16,849 bases of DNA, from NCBI GenBank assembly GCA_003485715.1, contig DNIF01000108.1, positions 1 through 16,849 on the forward strand, in the 5' to 3' direction. The notes under the pieces are model-generated. The model saw only the letters and a list, made by a program, of their open reading frames with translations. It was not told where the DNA came from and searched no databases. Both the position numbers and the translations under genes were made by a program. This document shows positions 7,276 through 14,701 of this stretch, in pieces (position 1 is the first letter of the stretch; every line of letters starts with the position of its first letter). The stretch comes from Gammaproteobacteria bacterium. GTDB taxonomy: Bacteria > Pseudomonadota > Gammaproteobacteria > UBA7966.

Positions 7276-7389
7276 TGGCGTGCCTTGAGCGGGCAGTCGC
7301 CGCGCCCGCCGGTGGTTTATCGGGGCCGGTTTGTGCGGGCGCTCAGGGGCGCAGCGGTCGGCCTCTCGCAGCGCCTTATCCGCGGGTCA

Positions 7390-8166
7390 TCACGGCTTGA
7401 GAACCACCTCACGCACCTCGACAAGGCCCGGATGGTCGGGATGGTTCAGTTCCAGCACGCGCAGTGCGTCATCCGAAAGCTCCGGCATTTCGAGCACCTT
7501 GTAGGCCTTTGCCATCACGGCTAGCGCATCAGGCACGGCGGGAGTGCGCTGGTAGTTTTCCACCACGTACTTGGCCCGGTTGGCGGCCGCCACCATGGCG
7601 CCGCGCCGCATGTAGTAATTCGCCACGTGCAATTCGTGTTGGGCCAGCAAGTTGCGCAGGAAGGTCATGCGCTTCTGTGCATCGGGCGCGTATTTGCTGT
7701 CCGGGAAGCGCCGCACCAGCTCGGCGAAATCCTGGAAGGAACGCAAGGCTGTGCCCTGATCGCGCTGCGATGGGTCGTTGGGGGTGAAACGTTCGACGAG
7801 CCCCTTGCCGGCATTGAAGTTGGCGAGCCCCTTCAGGTAGTAGGCATAGTCAGCCGCCGGGCTGGTCGGATGCAGCTTGAGGAAGCGATCGCAGGTGGCG
7901 ATCGTCGACGCCGCCTCGTCGAGCTTGTAGTAGGCGTAGGCGAGGTCCAGCATGCCCTGCTGGGAATACGGGCCGAAGGGGAAGCGGGATTGCAGCTTCT
8001 CGTAGTAGTTTCGCGCACCGTCCCAGTAGCCGGAGTTCAAACGGCTGCGTGCCTCGTTGAACAGACGCTCCTCGCTCATCGTCGAGGTTTCGTCGTCGTC
8101 CTTCGTGGTGAACATCGAGCAACCCGCCAGCAACAGGACCGCACACAAACCAATGATTCTCAGCAT
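7390..8166 (-). CDS. bamD: BamD, outer-membrane assembly lipoprotein
   Basis: BamD is the essential TPR lipoprotein of the BAM complex that inserts beta-barrel proteins into the outer membrane. The 258-residue protein starts with a lipoprotein signal peptide (LCAVLLLAGC, lipid-modified Cys16). Five TPR-like repeats follow, starting from ERLFNEARSRLNSGYWDGA and including the conserved YAYYLKGLANF and PDSKYAPDAQKRM segments. The start at 8166 is chosen because it begins the lipobox and has GAGG about ten bases upstream. It is divergent from rluD, with a 146-bp shared spacer, the same arrangement as in E. coli (yfiO / rluD). Confidence 0.97.
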   Translation of the reverse strand: MLRIIGLCAVLLLAGCSMFTTKDDDETSTMSEERLFNEARSRLNSGYWDGARNYYEKLQSRFPFGPYSQQGMLDLAYAYYKLDEAASTIATCDRFLKLHPTSPAADYAYYLKGLANFNAGKGLVERFTPNDPSQRDQGTALRSFQDFAELVRRFPDSKYAPDAQKRMTFLRNLLAQHELHVANYYMRRGAMVAAANRAKYVVENYQRTPAVPDALAVMAKAYKVLEMPELSDDALRVLELNHPDHPGLVEVREVVLKP

Positions 8167-8202
8167 GTTGCTCAACCCTCGAGGCCAATCCGCCAGATGG
8201 AC

Positions 8203-8230
8203 AGTGTAATCCGCTGCAAGTGCCCGGTAA
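8203..8230 (-). promoter_or_regulatory. Candidate bamD promoter
   Basis: On the minus strand TACACT (8203-8208) is a good -10 element, with a weak -35 (TTACCG, 8225-8230) 16 bases upstream. The start would fall about 30 bases before the bamD ATG. The element lies in the bamD-rluD spacer. Confidence 0.35.
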
Positions 8231-8312
8231 GGGCCGGTCGCGGAAGCCGGCCGGCACGGCGTCGGCCCGGGGAGCTGGTCCCTGCGTATGGGCAAGGCGA
8301 GGCACGACCGCG

Positions 8313-9269
8313 GTGAGTGAGGTCAGTCGCGACTTCCTCATCGAGCCCGAACTCGCCGGGATGCGTCTCGATCAGGCGCTGGCCGCGCTGATGCCCGAGT
8401 ACTCGCGCAGCCTGGTGAAGGAGTGGATCCTGGCCGGGGCCGTGACGATCGCCGGGCGGGTTCCGCGTCCCAGCGAGCGCCTCAAGGGCGGCGAGGCGGT
8501 GGCCGTGCGAGCCGAGGCGGCCAAGCCGGGGGAGTGGCTGCCCGAGCCCATCGCACTCGACGTGCTGCACGCCGACGCGGACCTCATCGTCATCGACAAA
8601 CCCGCCGGGCTGGTCGTGCATCCGGCCGTCGGCAACCGAAGTGGCACCCTGGTCAATGCACTGCTGTACCACTTTCCTGATCTGGCGACCTTGCCGCGCG
8701 CCGGGATCGTGCATCGGCTGGATAAGGACACCTCCGGTGTGATGATGGTCGCCCGCAGTCGACCGGCCCATACCCTGCTGGTGCGCCAGCTTGCCAAGCG
8801 ACGCATCGGGCGCGAGTACCAGGCCGTGGTGCGCGGGGTGCTCGTGGCTGGCGGCACGGTCGAGGCCCCGATCGGTCGCCACCCACACCACCGTACGCGC
8901 ATGGCCGTGGTGGAGGGCGGGCGGGCCGCCATCACGCATTTCCGGGTGCTGGAGCGCTTCGGTCATCACACGCGCCTGCGTTGCCGGCTCGAGACCGGGC
9001 GCACCCACCAGATCCGCGTCCATCTGGCCGCTGTCGGCTATCCCATCGTGGGCGACCCGCTCTACAGCGGTCGCCCGCGTCCTCCCGCGGGTGTCTCGCC
9101 CGAACTGCGTGCCGGTCTCGCCAGCTTTGGCCGTCAGGCGCTGCATGCCGAGACCCTGACCTTGGTACATCCCACCCAGCGTGAGACCCTCGTCTTTCGT
9201 GCGCGCCCGCCAGCGGATTTTGCGGCGCTGGTTGCCCTGCTGCGCGCCGAGAGTCCGGCGGATGAGTGA
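8313..9269 (+). CDS. rluD: RluD, 23S rRNA pseudouridine synthase
   Basis: RluD makes the pseudouridines of helix 69 in 23S rRNA (positions 1911, 1915 and 1917 in E. coli). The 318-residue protein has an N-terminal S4 RNA-binding domain (residues about 17-65, MRLDQALAALMPEYSRS) and the catalytic motif HRLDKDTSG at 134-142, with Asp137 as the catalytic residue. The RTHQIRVHL motif and the closing GDPLY segment are also present. The GTG at 8313 gives the usual length; an upstream GTG at 8220 would extend into the bamD promoter region and add an unlike N-terminus. It lies just upstream of pgeF, as in E. coli. Confidence 0.96.
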   Translation: MSEVSRDFLIEPELAGMRLDQALAALMPEYSRSLVKEWILAGAVTIAGRVPRPSERLKGGEAVAVRAEAAKPGEWLPEPIALDVLHADADLIVIDKPAGLVVHPAVGNRSGTLVNALLYHFPDLATLPRAGIVHRLDKDTSGVMMVARSRPAHTLLVRQLAKRRIGREYQAVVRGVLVAGGTVEAPIGRHPHHRTRMAVVEGGRAAITHFRVLERFGHHTRLRCRLETGRTHQIRVHLAAVGYPIVGDPLYSGRPRPPAGVSPELRAGLASFGRQALHAETLTLVHPTQRETLVFRARPPADFAALVALLRAESPADE

Positions 9270-9278
9270 AATCTACTG

Positions 9279-10070
9279 ATGACGGCAGGGTTCGCAGAGT
9301 CGGCATCCCACGAACGACTCTGGTTGCCGGCAGACTGGCCTGCACCGCCCGGTGTGCGCGGTGGCACTACCCGAAGGGGCTGGCCGGGGGGGGTGAGTGA
9401 AGGGCCCTGGCAACGCCTGAATCTGGCGGCCCACGTGGGAGACGATGAACGGGCGGTCGCCTCGAATCGCGCCGCGCTGATCACGGCCCTGGCCCTGCCT
9501 GCACCACCGACCTGGCTTGCACAGGTGCACGGCACGCGGGTCCTGTCGCTGGATGGGCTGGATGGGCTGGATGGGCCCGCCGTGTCTGCCGATGGTGCCT
9601 GCACCGCCCGCGCGGATCGGGTCGCCGTGGTGCTCACGGCTGATTGTCTGCCCGTATTGTTGGCAAGTGAGGATGGTCGCTGGGTGGCCGCGTTGCACGC
9701 CGGCTGGCGTGGGCTCGCGAACGGGGTGCTGGAGGCCGGTGTGCGCGCCTGGCCTGGCCCCCCTGAGCGGCTGCTGGCCTGGCTCGGTCCGGCCATCGGC
9801 CCTTCCTGCTTCGAGGTCGACGCGCCGGTACGCGAGGCCTTCCGGCGCGCGGATCCGGCGGCGGAGGCCGCATTCACCGCTGGCCGTCCTGGCCACTGGT
9901 TGTGCGACCTCTATCTACTGGCCAGCCAGCGTCTGGTGGCGGCTGGTGTGACCCGCGTACATGGCGGTGGTCGCTGTACCGCGAGCGAGACTGGAGAGTT
10001 TTACTCCTATCGACGGGACGGCACCGCCAGTGGCCGCATGGCCACGCTGGTATGGCTGGGAGCCCGCTGA
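9279..10070 (+). CDS. pgeF: PgeF (YfiH), peptidoglycan editing factor / multicopper-like nucleoside phosphorylase family
   Basis: Members of this family are zinc enzymes with purine-nucleoside phosphorylase and deaminase activity. E. coli PgeF prevents misincorporation of L-Ser into peptidoglycan stems. The 263-residue protein has the family motifs QVHGTRV (82-88), ADCLPVLL (121-128), HAGWRGL (140-146) and GPAIGPSCFEV, with His84, Cys123 and His140 as the likely zinc ligands. It starts nine bases after the rluD stop and is probably cotranscribed with it. Oddities are an in-frame G8 run (9386-9393) and three tandem copies of a 9-base unit coding LDG repeats. Confidence 0.96.
   Translation: MTAGFAESASHERLWLPADWPAPPGVRGGTTRRGWPGGVSEGPWQRLNLAAHVGDDERAVASNRAALITALALPAPPTWLAQVHGTRVLSLDGLDGLDGPAVSADGACTARADRVAVVLTADCLPVLLASEDGRWVAALHAGWRGLANGVLEAGVRAWPGPPERLLAWLGPAIGPSCFEVDAPVREAFRRADPAAEAAFTAGRPGHWLCDLYLLASQRLVAAGVTRVHGGGRCTASETGEFYSYRRDGTASGRMATLVWLGAR
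9386..9393 (+). repeat. G8 homopolymer inside pgeF
   Basis: Eight consecutive G bases within the coding frame (Pro-Gly-Gly-Val). A one-base slip would frameshift pgeF near residue 37. It may also be a place for a sequencing error, but the frame as given is open. Confidence 0.9.
9549..9575 (+). repeat. Three tandem 9-bp copies (CTGGATGGG) inside pgeF
   Basis: Three perfect copies encode Leu-Asp-Gly three times at residues 91-99, between the QVHG strand and the ADC motif, a surface-loop position. Each unit is a whole number of codons, so copy change would only alter loop length. Confidence 0.9.
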
Positions 10071-10082
10071 ATGCGGGAGCAG

Positions 10083-10102
10083 CGCCGCAAGGTCACGCGG
10101 CG
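10083..10102. terminator. Weak hairpin between convergent pgeF and fixH
   Basis: CGCCGC (10083-10088) and GCGGCG (10097-10102) can pair around an 8-base loop in the 50-bp gap between the two convergent stops. There is no T-run on either strand. It is placed where a bidirectional terminator is expected, but the stem is short. Confidence 0.25.
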
Positions 10103-10120
10103 GAGTCAAGGCGCCGCAAC

Positions 10121-10600
10121 CTACTCGTAGATGTCCCCGGTGAGTCGCCAGTCGGCCTCTTCGACCTGCACGTGATAATGGCCACGGGCGAGCGGCGGCA
10201 CGGGCGCGAACCAGGTGCCGGCGGGCGTGCGTTCGAGGGTGATCTGATGGTCGAGGCCACCGCGTGTCGCGTGCAGCAGACGCGCCACCAGGGTGGCAGG
10301 CAGTGACTCCGGATCGGGTGACTCGATGTGTACCGTCAGCGTGCGAACCGTGTGGTCGTAGTCGAAACGGGCTGAAAGCCCCATGGCCGCAGCCCGCTGA
10401 TCCCGCTCGATCACGCGATTGATGGCCAGACCCTTCTTGTAGTAGTCGTCGATGACTACACCATCGAAGCCCTGCACCGCGATGATGGTGGTGACGATAC
10501 CGGCGACTACGGCGGCGAGGGGGGGGGTGATGCAGAGCCATACGAAAGGCTCGCGATACCAGCGTCTTTGTGGTGCTGCGCCGACGGGGGGCTGTGCCAT
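10121..10600 (-). CDS. fixH: FixH/CcoH, cbb3 oxidase assembly protein
   Basis: FixH (CcoH) is a small inner-membrane protein needed for stable assembly of cbb3 cytochrome c oxidase. The 159-residue protein has one membrane segment (residues about 19-43), followed by the family motif DDYYKKGLAIN at about 51-61 and a periplasmic beta domain. AAAGGAT precedes the ATG. It follows ccoG by 86 bp on the same strand. Residues 25-27 (Thr-Pro-Pro) are coded over a C9 run. In other genomes ccoI and ccoS usually follow fixH, but here pgeF follows on the other strand. Confidence 0.9.
   Translation of the reverse strand: MAQPPVGAAPQRRWYREPFVWLCITPPLAAVVAGIVTTIIAVQGFDGVVIDDYYKKGLAINRVIERDQRAAAMGLSARFDYDHTVRTLTVHIESPDPESLPATLVARLLHATRGGLDHQITLERTPAGTWFAPVPPLARGHYHVQVEEADWRLTGDIYE
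10519..10527 (-). repeat. C9 (plus-strand G9) homopolymer inside fixH
   Basis: Nine identical bases in frame within the membrane segment of FixH. A slip would truncate the protein early. It could be phase-variable or a sequencing hot spot; the frame as given is open. Confidence 0.9.
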
Positions 10601-10686
10601 GACGAGGATCCTTTGTATGCCGTGAGCCGGCGGATGAGCCCTGTCGCTGCTCGTTACGTCAGGGTGACAAGTCGCGTGAATCGGAT

Positions 10687-12126
10687 TCAGGGGGGTGTCG
10701 GACCGAGGAAGCGGGCGTCTTCAACGGCCCGAATGTTGGGGTCATCCGTGGCCTGAACGATGAAATCCACCCGGGTGCTGCGCTCCTTGATCGCGTCCAT
10801 TCGCGCACGCAGCCGCACGGGGATATCCCGCACGCCGCCCGCCTCGACGTCGACGGTGTCTCGGTCGATGAAGATCTCGGCCGCCAGCGGGCTCTCGAAG
10901 GTGATGCTGAATTCATGTGGTTGCTCGCTCATGTTGAGCAGGCGCAGCGTGTAGACGTTCTCGACTTGGTCGCTACCGACTTCACGGTAGAGCTGGTTGC
11001 GATCTCGGATGACGTCCACATCGAACGGTATGCGGGTGGCAAGCCCGTAAACGATTGAACCGAGCAGGACCGACAGCACGCCGGCGTAGATGAACACCCG
11101 CGGACGGAGCACGCGGCTCGGCTTGCCATCCAGGGCGTTCTGCGTGGTGTAGCGGACGAGCCCGCGGGGGCTGCCGATGCGGTCCATGACCTGATCGCAG
11201 GCGTCGACACAGGCGGAGCAGCCGATGCACTCCACCTGCAGCCCGTCACGGATGTCGATGCCGGTCGGGCATACCTGCACGCACATGCTGCAATTGATGC
11301 AATCGCCGAGCCCCTGGGCCTTCGCATCACTCCCGGCCCGCCGCCGCCCACGCGGCTCGCCACGCTTCGCATCGTAGGAGATGACGAGGGAGTCGGCGTC
11401 CAGCATCGCGCTCTGGAAGCGCGCATAGGGGCACATGTACTTGCACACCTGTTCGCGCATGAAGCCGGCGTTGCCATAGGTGGCGAAGGCATAGAACAGG
11501 AACCAGAAGGTCTCCCAGTGCCCGAGAGAGAGGGTCATCACACCAGCGCCCAACTCGTGCACGGGTGTGAAGTAACCAACGAAGGTGAAGCCCGTCCACA
11601 GCGAGAAACTCACCCAGAGAAACTGCTTGGTGGCAATGATGCGCGCCTTGTAGAGCGACATCGGCGCGCTGGCGAGCTTCATCTGGGCCATGCGATCGCC
11701 TTCGACGAGACGCTCCATCCACAGGAAGGTTTCCGTCCAGACGGACTGCGGACAGGCATAGCCGCACCACAGGCGTCCGGCGAGGGTGGTGAAAAAGAAT
11801 AGCGAGAGTGCTGCGAAGATCAGGAGGCCGGTGAGGAACAGGAAGTCCTGCGGCCAGAGGACGAGACCGAAGAGGTAGAACTTGCGGTCGGGGAGGTCGA
11901 AGAGGACGGCTTGGCGCTCACCCCATGGCACCCAGGGCAACAGGTAGTAAATGCCGAGCAGCAGCAGCACGGACGTGATGCGCAGGTAGGCAAAGCGCCC
12001 GTGCACCTGCCGCGGGTAGACCTTCTGGCGTGACTCGTACAGTGACTGTTGAACGACATCGAAGGGGACTTCGGTTGTCGTGGGGGAGTCTGCGGGCCGA
12101 TCTGGCGACCGCTCTGGTCTGGACAT
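10687..12126 (-). CDS. ccoG: CcoG/FixG, polyferredoxin-type cbb3 assembly protein (Cu reduction)
   Basis: CcoG is a membrane iron-sulfur protein that reduces copper for cbb3 oxidase assembly. The 479-residue protein has several membrane segments in the first 215 residues and a further one near 335-355. It has CxxxC motifs at C121/C125 and C228/C232, two 4Fe-4S ferredoxin motifs (C276, C279, C282, C286 and C300, C303, C306, C310, the second followed by DQVMD), and a C-terminal immunoglobulin-like domain (residues about 375-475). The start at 12126 has TGAGG eight bases upstream and gives a usual N-terminus; the open frame runs further but looks non-coding. It lies 382 bp after ccoP, so it probably has its own promoter. 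Confidence 0.96.
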   Translation of the reverse strand: MSRPERSPDRPADSPTTTEVPFDVVQQSLYESRQKVYPRQVHGRFAYLRITSVLLLLGIYYLLPWVPWGERQAVLFDLPDRKFYLFGLVLWPQDFLFLTGLLIFAALSLFFFTTLAGRLWCGYACPQSVWTETFLWMERLVEGDRMAQMKLASAPMSLYKARIIATKQFLWVSFSLWTGFTFVGYFTPVHELGAGVMTLSLGHWETFWFLFYAFATYGNAGFMREQVCKYMCPYARFQSAMLDADSLVISYDAKRGEPRGRRRAGSDAKAQGLGDCINCSMCVQVCPTGIDIRDGLQVECIGCSACVDACDQVMDRIGSPRGLVRYTTQNALDGKPSRVLRPRVFIYAGVLSVLLGSIVYGLATRIPFDVDVIRDRNQLYREVGSDQVENVYTLRLLNMSEQPHEFSITFESPLAAEIFIDRDTVDVEAGGVRDIPVRLRARMDAIKERSTRVDFIVQATDDPNIRAVEDARFLGPTPP

Positions 12127-12434
12127 GGGTACGGCCTCAGCGTGCGAGACGAAACCTCTGCTGCACCCCTGGCTTCCGACAGGGAGCGCTCCTCGCCCGG
12201 TCTTATCATGTTCCCCGGCTTCCTGCGGCCGCCCGCCACCAGACTGAGTGTGTGGTCCCGGGGCAGAACCATTGTTCAGCAGAAATCCGGTGGCCGGGTT
12301 TATTCGGGGCAATCTCTGGCGCGCCGGGTTTGGCTACCCACTGCCAGCACAGCGAGTATAGGCGCTGCGTCAGCGCAGACCCGAGCCGCGATTGGTGCCC
12401 AGCGCGGGATGATTCGCTGCCCACCGGGCGGGAT
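12127..12434. other. Spacer upstream of ccoG, no gene seen
   Basis: No coding frame in either strand looks real. On the minus strand TATACT (12355-12360) is a fair -10 element but has no clear -35 at the proper distance. A perfect short palindrome GCGCTG-CGT-CAGCGC (12362-12376) lies next to it and could be an operator. No FNR-type TTGAY-N4-RTCAA site was found here. Confidence 0.4.
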
Positions 12435-12450
12435 GACGGCTGATGCCGTC
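12435..12450 (-). terminator. Second hairpin downstream of ccoP
   Basis: GACGGC-TGAT-GCCGTC, a perfect 6-bp stem with a 4-base loop, directly abuts the longer hairpin at 12451-12491. The pair forms a tandem structure downstream of ccoP. Confidence 0.45.
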
Positions 12451-12491
12451 GGGCCATCCGCAGTCGCCGATGGCCTGGCTGCGGATGGCCC
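12451..12491 (-). terminator. Long hairpin, likely ccoP 3' end
   Basis: GGGCCATCCGCAG (12451-12463) and CTGCGGATGGCCC (12479-12491) are perfect inverted copies, a 13-bp stem with a 15-base loop, 17 bases past the ccoP stop. There is no T-run, so it could be Rho-assisted or act mainly to stabilise the mRNA. Confidence 0.6.
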
Positions 12492-12508
12492 GAACTTGAT
12501 GAATCGCC

Positions 12509-13495
12509 TCAGTGCGTGCCGGACCCGCCGGCGGCCAGTCCGGAAGTCGGGGCAACGGCCGTGGCGGCGTGCCCTCCGGTGCCGCCGCTGGCTCCGGCTT
12601 CGTTCGAAAGACTCCAGACGTAGGCCGAAACCACGTGGACCTTGGCGGGGCCGAGGAACTCGCCCCAGGCAGGCATGCGGCCCATGCGCCCCTTGACGAT
12701 GGTCTCCGTGATGCGTGCGCTGCTACCGCCATACAGCCAGATCTCGTCGGTGAGGTTCGGAGCGCCCAGCGCCTCCATGCCCTTACCCTCGGCTCCGTGG
12801 CAGGCAGCGCAGTTCTGGGCGAAGACTGCCTTGCCGCGCTCGGCGGCGACGGGATCGGTGTCCGCCCCGGAGATCCTGAGCACGTGGGTGACGACGTCGG
12901 CAATCTGCTGTTGGTCAAGGATTTCGGACCACGCAGGCATCATCCCCTGCCGGCCTTCCTGAATCGTCTTGACGATGGCTGCGGGCTCACCGCCCCAGAT
13001 CCAATCCTTGTCGCGCAGATTGGGGAAGCCGCGCACGCCGCGGGCGTCGGAACCATGACAGGTCGCGCAGTAGCTGGCGTAGAGGCGCTCACCGGCTCGA
13101 TGGGCATCCTCGTCGGCCGCCAGGGTCTCGATGGGCGTGGCAAGAAACTTCTCGAAGATGGGCCCGTACTTGGCGTCAGCCGCCTGCATCTCCTGTTTCC
13201 AGGCGCCGGTGGTGCTCCAGCCGAGCAGCCCGCCGAAGCCACCCAGACCCGGGTAGAAGAGCAGATAGCCGAAGGCGAAGAAGATCGTGATGTAGAAGAG
13301 GTTCAACCACCAGCGCGGCAGGGGGTTGTTGTACTCCTCCAGGTTTTCGTCCCAGACATGCCCCATGGTCTCGACCTTCCCGCCCGGTTGGGAGGGAGTG
13401 TTGGTGAGCCAGTTCATGATCCACAGGCAGGCCAGCAGGCCGCCGATGGTCGGCACGATGATCCAGAGATTCCAGAAGAGACTCATGTCGCCCAT
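12509..13495 (-). CDS. ccoP: CcoP, dihaem cytochrome c subunit of cbb3 oxidase
   Basis: CcoP passes electrons to the CcoNO core of the high-affinity cbb3 cytochrome c oxidase. The 328-residue protein has two membrane segments (residues about 8-28 and 64-85) joined by the family-typical DENLEEYNNPLPRWW motif. Two c-type haem domains follow, with motifs C143-ATC-H147 and C229-AAC-H233 and candidate axial Met in MMPAW (about 185-189) and RMPAW (about 273-277). GAGG lies eight bases before the ATG at 13495. The gene is not preceded by ccoN, ccoO or ccoQ; instead there is an FNR/FixK-type site and a SafE gene upstream. The Ala/Gly/Thr-rich C-terminal tail after residue 300 is unremarkable. Confidence 0.96.
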   Translation of the reverse strand: MGDMSLFWNLWIIVPTIGGLLACLWIMNWLTNTPSQPGGKVETMGHVWDENLEEYNNPLPRWWLNLFYITIFFAFGYLLFYPGLGGFGGLLGWSTTGAWKQEMQAADAKYGPIFEKFLATPIETLAADEDAHRAGERLYASYCATCHGSDARGVRGFPNLRDKDWIWGGEPAAIVKTIQEGRQGMMPAWSEILDQQQIADVVTHVLRISGADTDPVAAERGKAVFAQNCAACHGAEGKGMEALGAPNLTDEIWLYGGSSARITETIVKGRMGRMPAWGEFLGPAKVHVVSAYVWSLSNEAGASGGTGGHAATAVAPTSGLAAGGSGTH

Positions 13496-13666
13496 GCTGC
13501 TCGCCTCGTTACCTGCCGGGGGTGGGCCACATCCGATGCAGTGGCACCCAGCGTTTGGGGCCTTCCGTCGGGTTGTGGCACGTGCGCTTTATGTTCGGCC
13601 CCACGCTGGGCCGTGATGGCCGGAACGGCTCAGGCCAAAGCGTGGCAGCGCACGGGATGCCGTGTC

Positions 13667-13680
13667 TTGATCGCGGTCAA
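13667..13680 (-). promoter_or_regulatory. FNR/FixK/Anr-type binding site upstream of ccoP
   Basis: On the minus strand TTGACCGCGATCAA fully matches TTGAY-N4-RTCAA, the FixK consensus, and differs at one base from the FNR consensus TTGAT-N4-ATCAA. It is 172 bp upstream of the ccoP start, in the right direction. At the usual -41.5 position transcription would start near 13632, but the expected -10 position has no TATAAT-like hexamer. Confidence 0.65.
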
Positions 13681-13749
13681 CACGACCTGCCCGCACATGC
13701 TACCCGCGATGTGGGGTGTGCGGCAGTCCTGTTCTTCAGACGGCGTGCG

Positions 13750-14514
13750 TCAGCCTCCTCCGGGTTCGACGCAGGAAGCGCCTTCCACTGTCGGGGCCGT
13801 TGCATGCCGATGATCGTGCGCCGCGTGCGGTTGCAGCGCCGATACAGTCGACCACAGGGTAAGCCCGATGACGGTGGCCGCCATTGCCTGACGCAGATGC
13901 CAGGCCTGCACACTGCCAGATGATCCGCGCAGTCGCCCGGCGAACCACCCGGCGCCGAGCATGGACGGCAGGGTGCCAAGGCCGAAGGCGAGCATCACCG
14001 TTGCGCCGCGCAGTGGGTCCGCGGTGGCAGTGGCCAACGCCAGTGCCGCATACACCATGCCACAGGGGAGCCAGCCCCAGAGCAGACCCAGAACGAACAC
14101 GCCCGGCAGGCCACCGCGGATCCCGGCGAGGCGACCGACGGGCGCGACGCGCGCCCACAGGCGCCGCCCCCAACGCTCCAGCGCCTGCGGGGCGGGGATC
14201 CAGCCGGCCTGCCCCGCCACCGTTACCACCACGAAGGCCGCCGCGAGCAGCGTGAGGGTCACCCGCGCCCCATCGCCCCCGACGAGCAGCAGGGCACCGC
14301 CAAGGCCAGCGGCCAGCAGCCCTCCCAAGCCATAGCTGGTGAGGCGACCGCCGTTGTAGGCGATTAGGCGGGGCCAGCGCGCCGCGCCCGGGGCCAGCGG
14401 CACGGCAGCGGCCAGTGGCCCGCACATGGCCAGACAGTGCAGTGAGGAGCCGAGCCCGAGGGCCAGCGCTGCCATCAGTACGGCGGGGTCGGCGGTATGG
14501 GCTAGCGCAGGCAT
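13750..14514 (-). CDS. SafE/DsbD_2-like membrane protein next to the cbb3 genes
   Basis: This is a predicted inner-membrane protein of about 254 residues with about six membrane segments. The motif LGSSLHCLAMCGP (residues about 21-33, with His26, Cys27 and Cys31) and a later GWLPCGMVY define the UreH/SafE (DsbD_2) family often encoded by cbb3 clusters. Its role is usually given as heavy-metal or redox transport in cytochrome assembly, which I take from family annotation. A His-rich tail follows the last segment (HAAHDHRH). The start at 14514 gives the motif near the N-terminus as in the family, though no clear ribosome-binding site is visible. It is divergent from fixL. Confidence 0.85.
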   Translation of the reverse strand: MPALAHTADPAVLMAALALGLGSSLHCLAMCGPLAAAVPLAPGAARWPRLIAYNGGRLTSYGLGGLLAAGLGGALLLVGGDGARVTLTLLAAAFVVVTVAGQAGWIPAPQALERWGRRLWARVAPVGRLAGIRGGLPGVFVLGLLWGWLPCGMVYAALALATATADPLRGATVMLAFGLGTLPSMLGAGWFAGRLRGSSGSVQAWHLRQAMAATVIGLTLWSTVSALQPHAAHDHRHATAPTVEGASCVEPGGG

Positions 14515-14690
14515 GAGTGTTTGGGGCGGAGGGCAACCTGAGGGTTGGGTCGGCCCGCAGCGGCGTGGCCGCCGGTCGCACCGCCCATGGGCGAACATGG
14601 GCCTTAGACTACCCGGCGGACGCAACCCCGTCGCGCCGCGTCGAGAATCCTCGCCCGGCGTTGGTCGGGCGCACGCTTCGCGTCAGGCGC

Positions 14691-14695
14691 GGGAG
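14691..14695 (+). promoter_or_regulatory. Ribosome-binding site favouring a TTG start for fixL
   Basis: GGGAG lies six bases before TTG at 14702. The alternative ATG at 14597 has no such signal. A weak -10-like TAGACT (14605-14610) lies between the two and would fit transcription starting downstream of the ATG. Confidence 0.45.
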
Positions 14696-14701
14696 ACCGA
14701 C

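Noticed and set aside
8220..8312. GTG at 8220 as rluD start
   Set aside because: It would run into the divergent bamD promoter and add an unlike, basic N-terminus; the S4 domain begins properly from 8313.
800..12376. The 12-base string CTGCGTCAGCGC occurs near 800 and again near 12365
   Set aside because: A shared 12-mer is expected several times by chance in a window this long and GC-rich, and the two are in opposite relation to their nearby genes.
12127..12508. Possible small gene such as ccoS in the ccoP-ccoG gap
   Set aside because: No frame shows a membrane segment or a plausible start; the frames that are open look like shadows with Arg/Gly/Pro-rich composition.
13496..13749. Possible hidden ccoO, ccoQ or ccoN fragment upstream of ccoP
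   Set aside because: I read this spacer on the minus strand in two frames and found no oxidase-like motif, and no start with a ribosome-binding site before the ccoP ATG.
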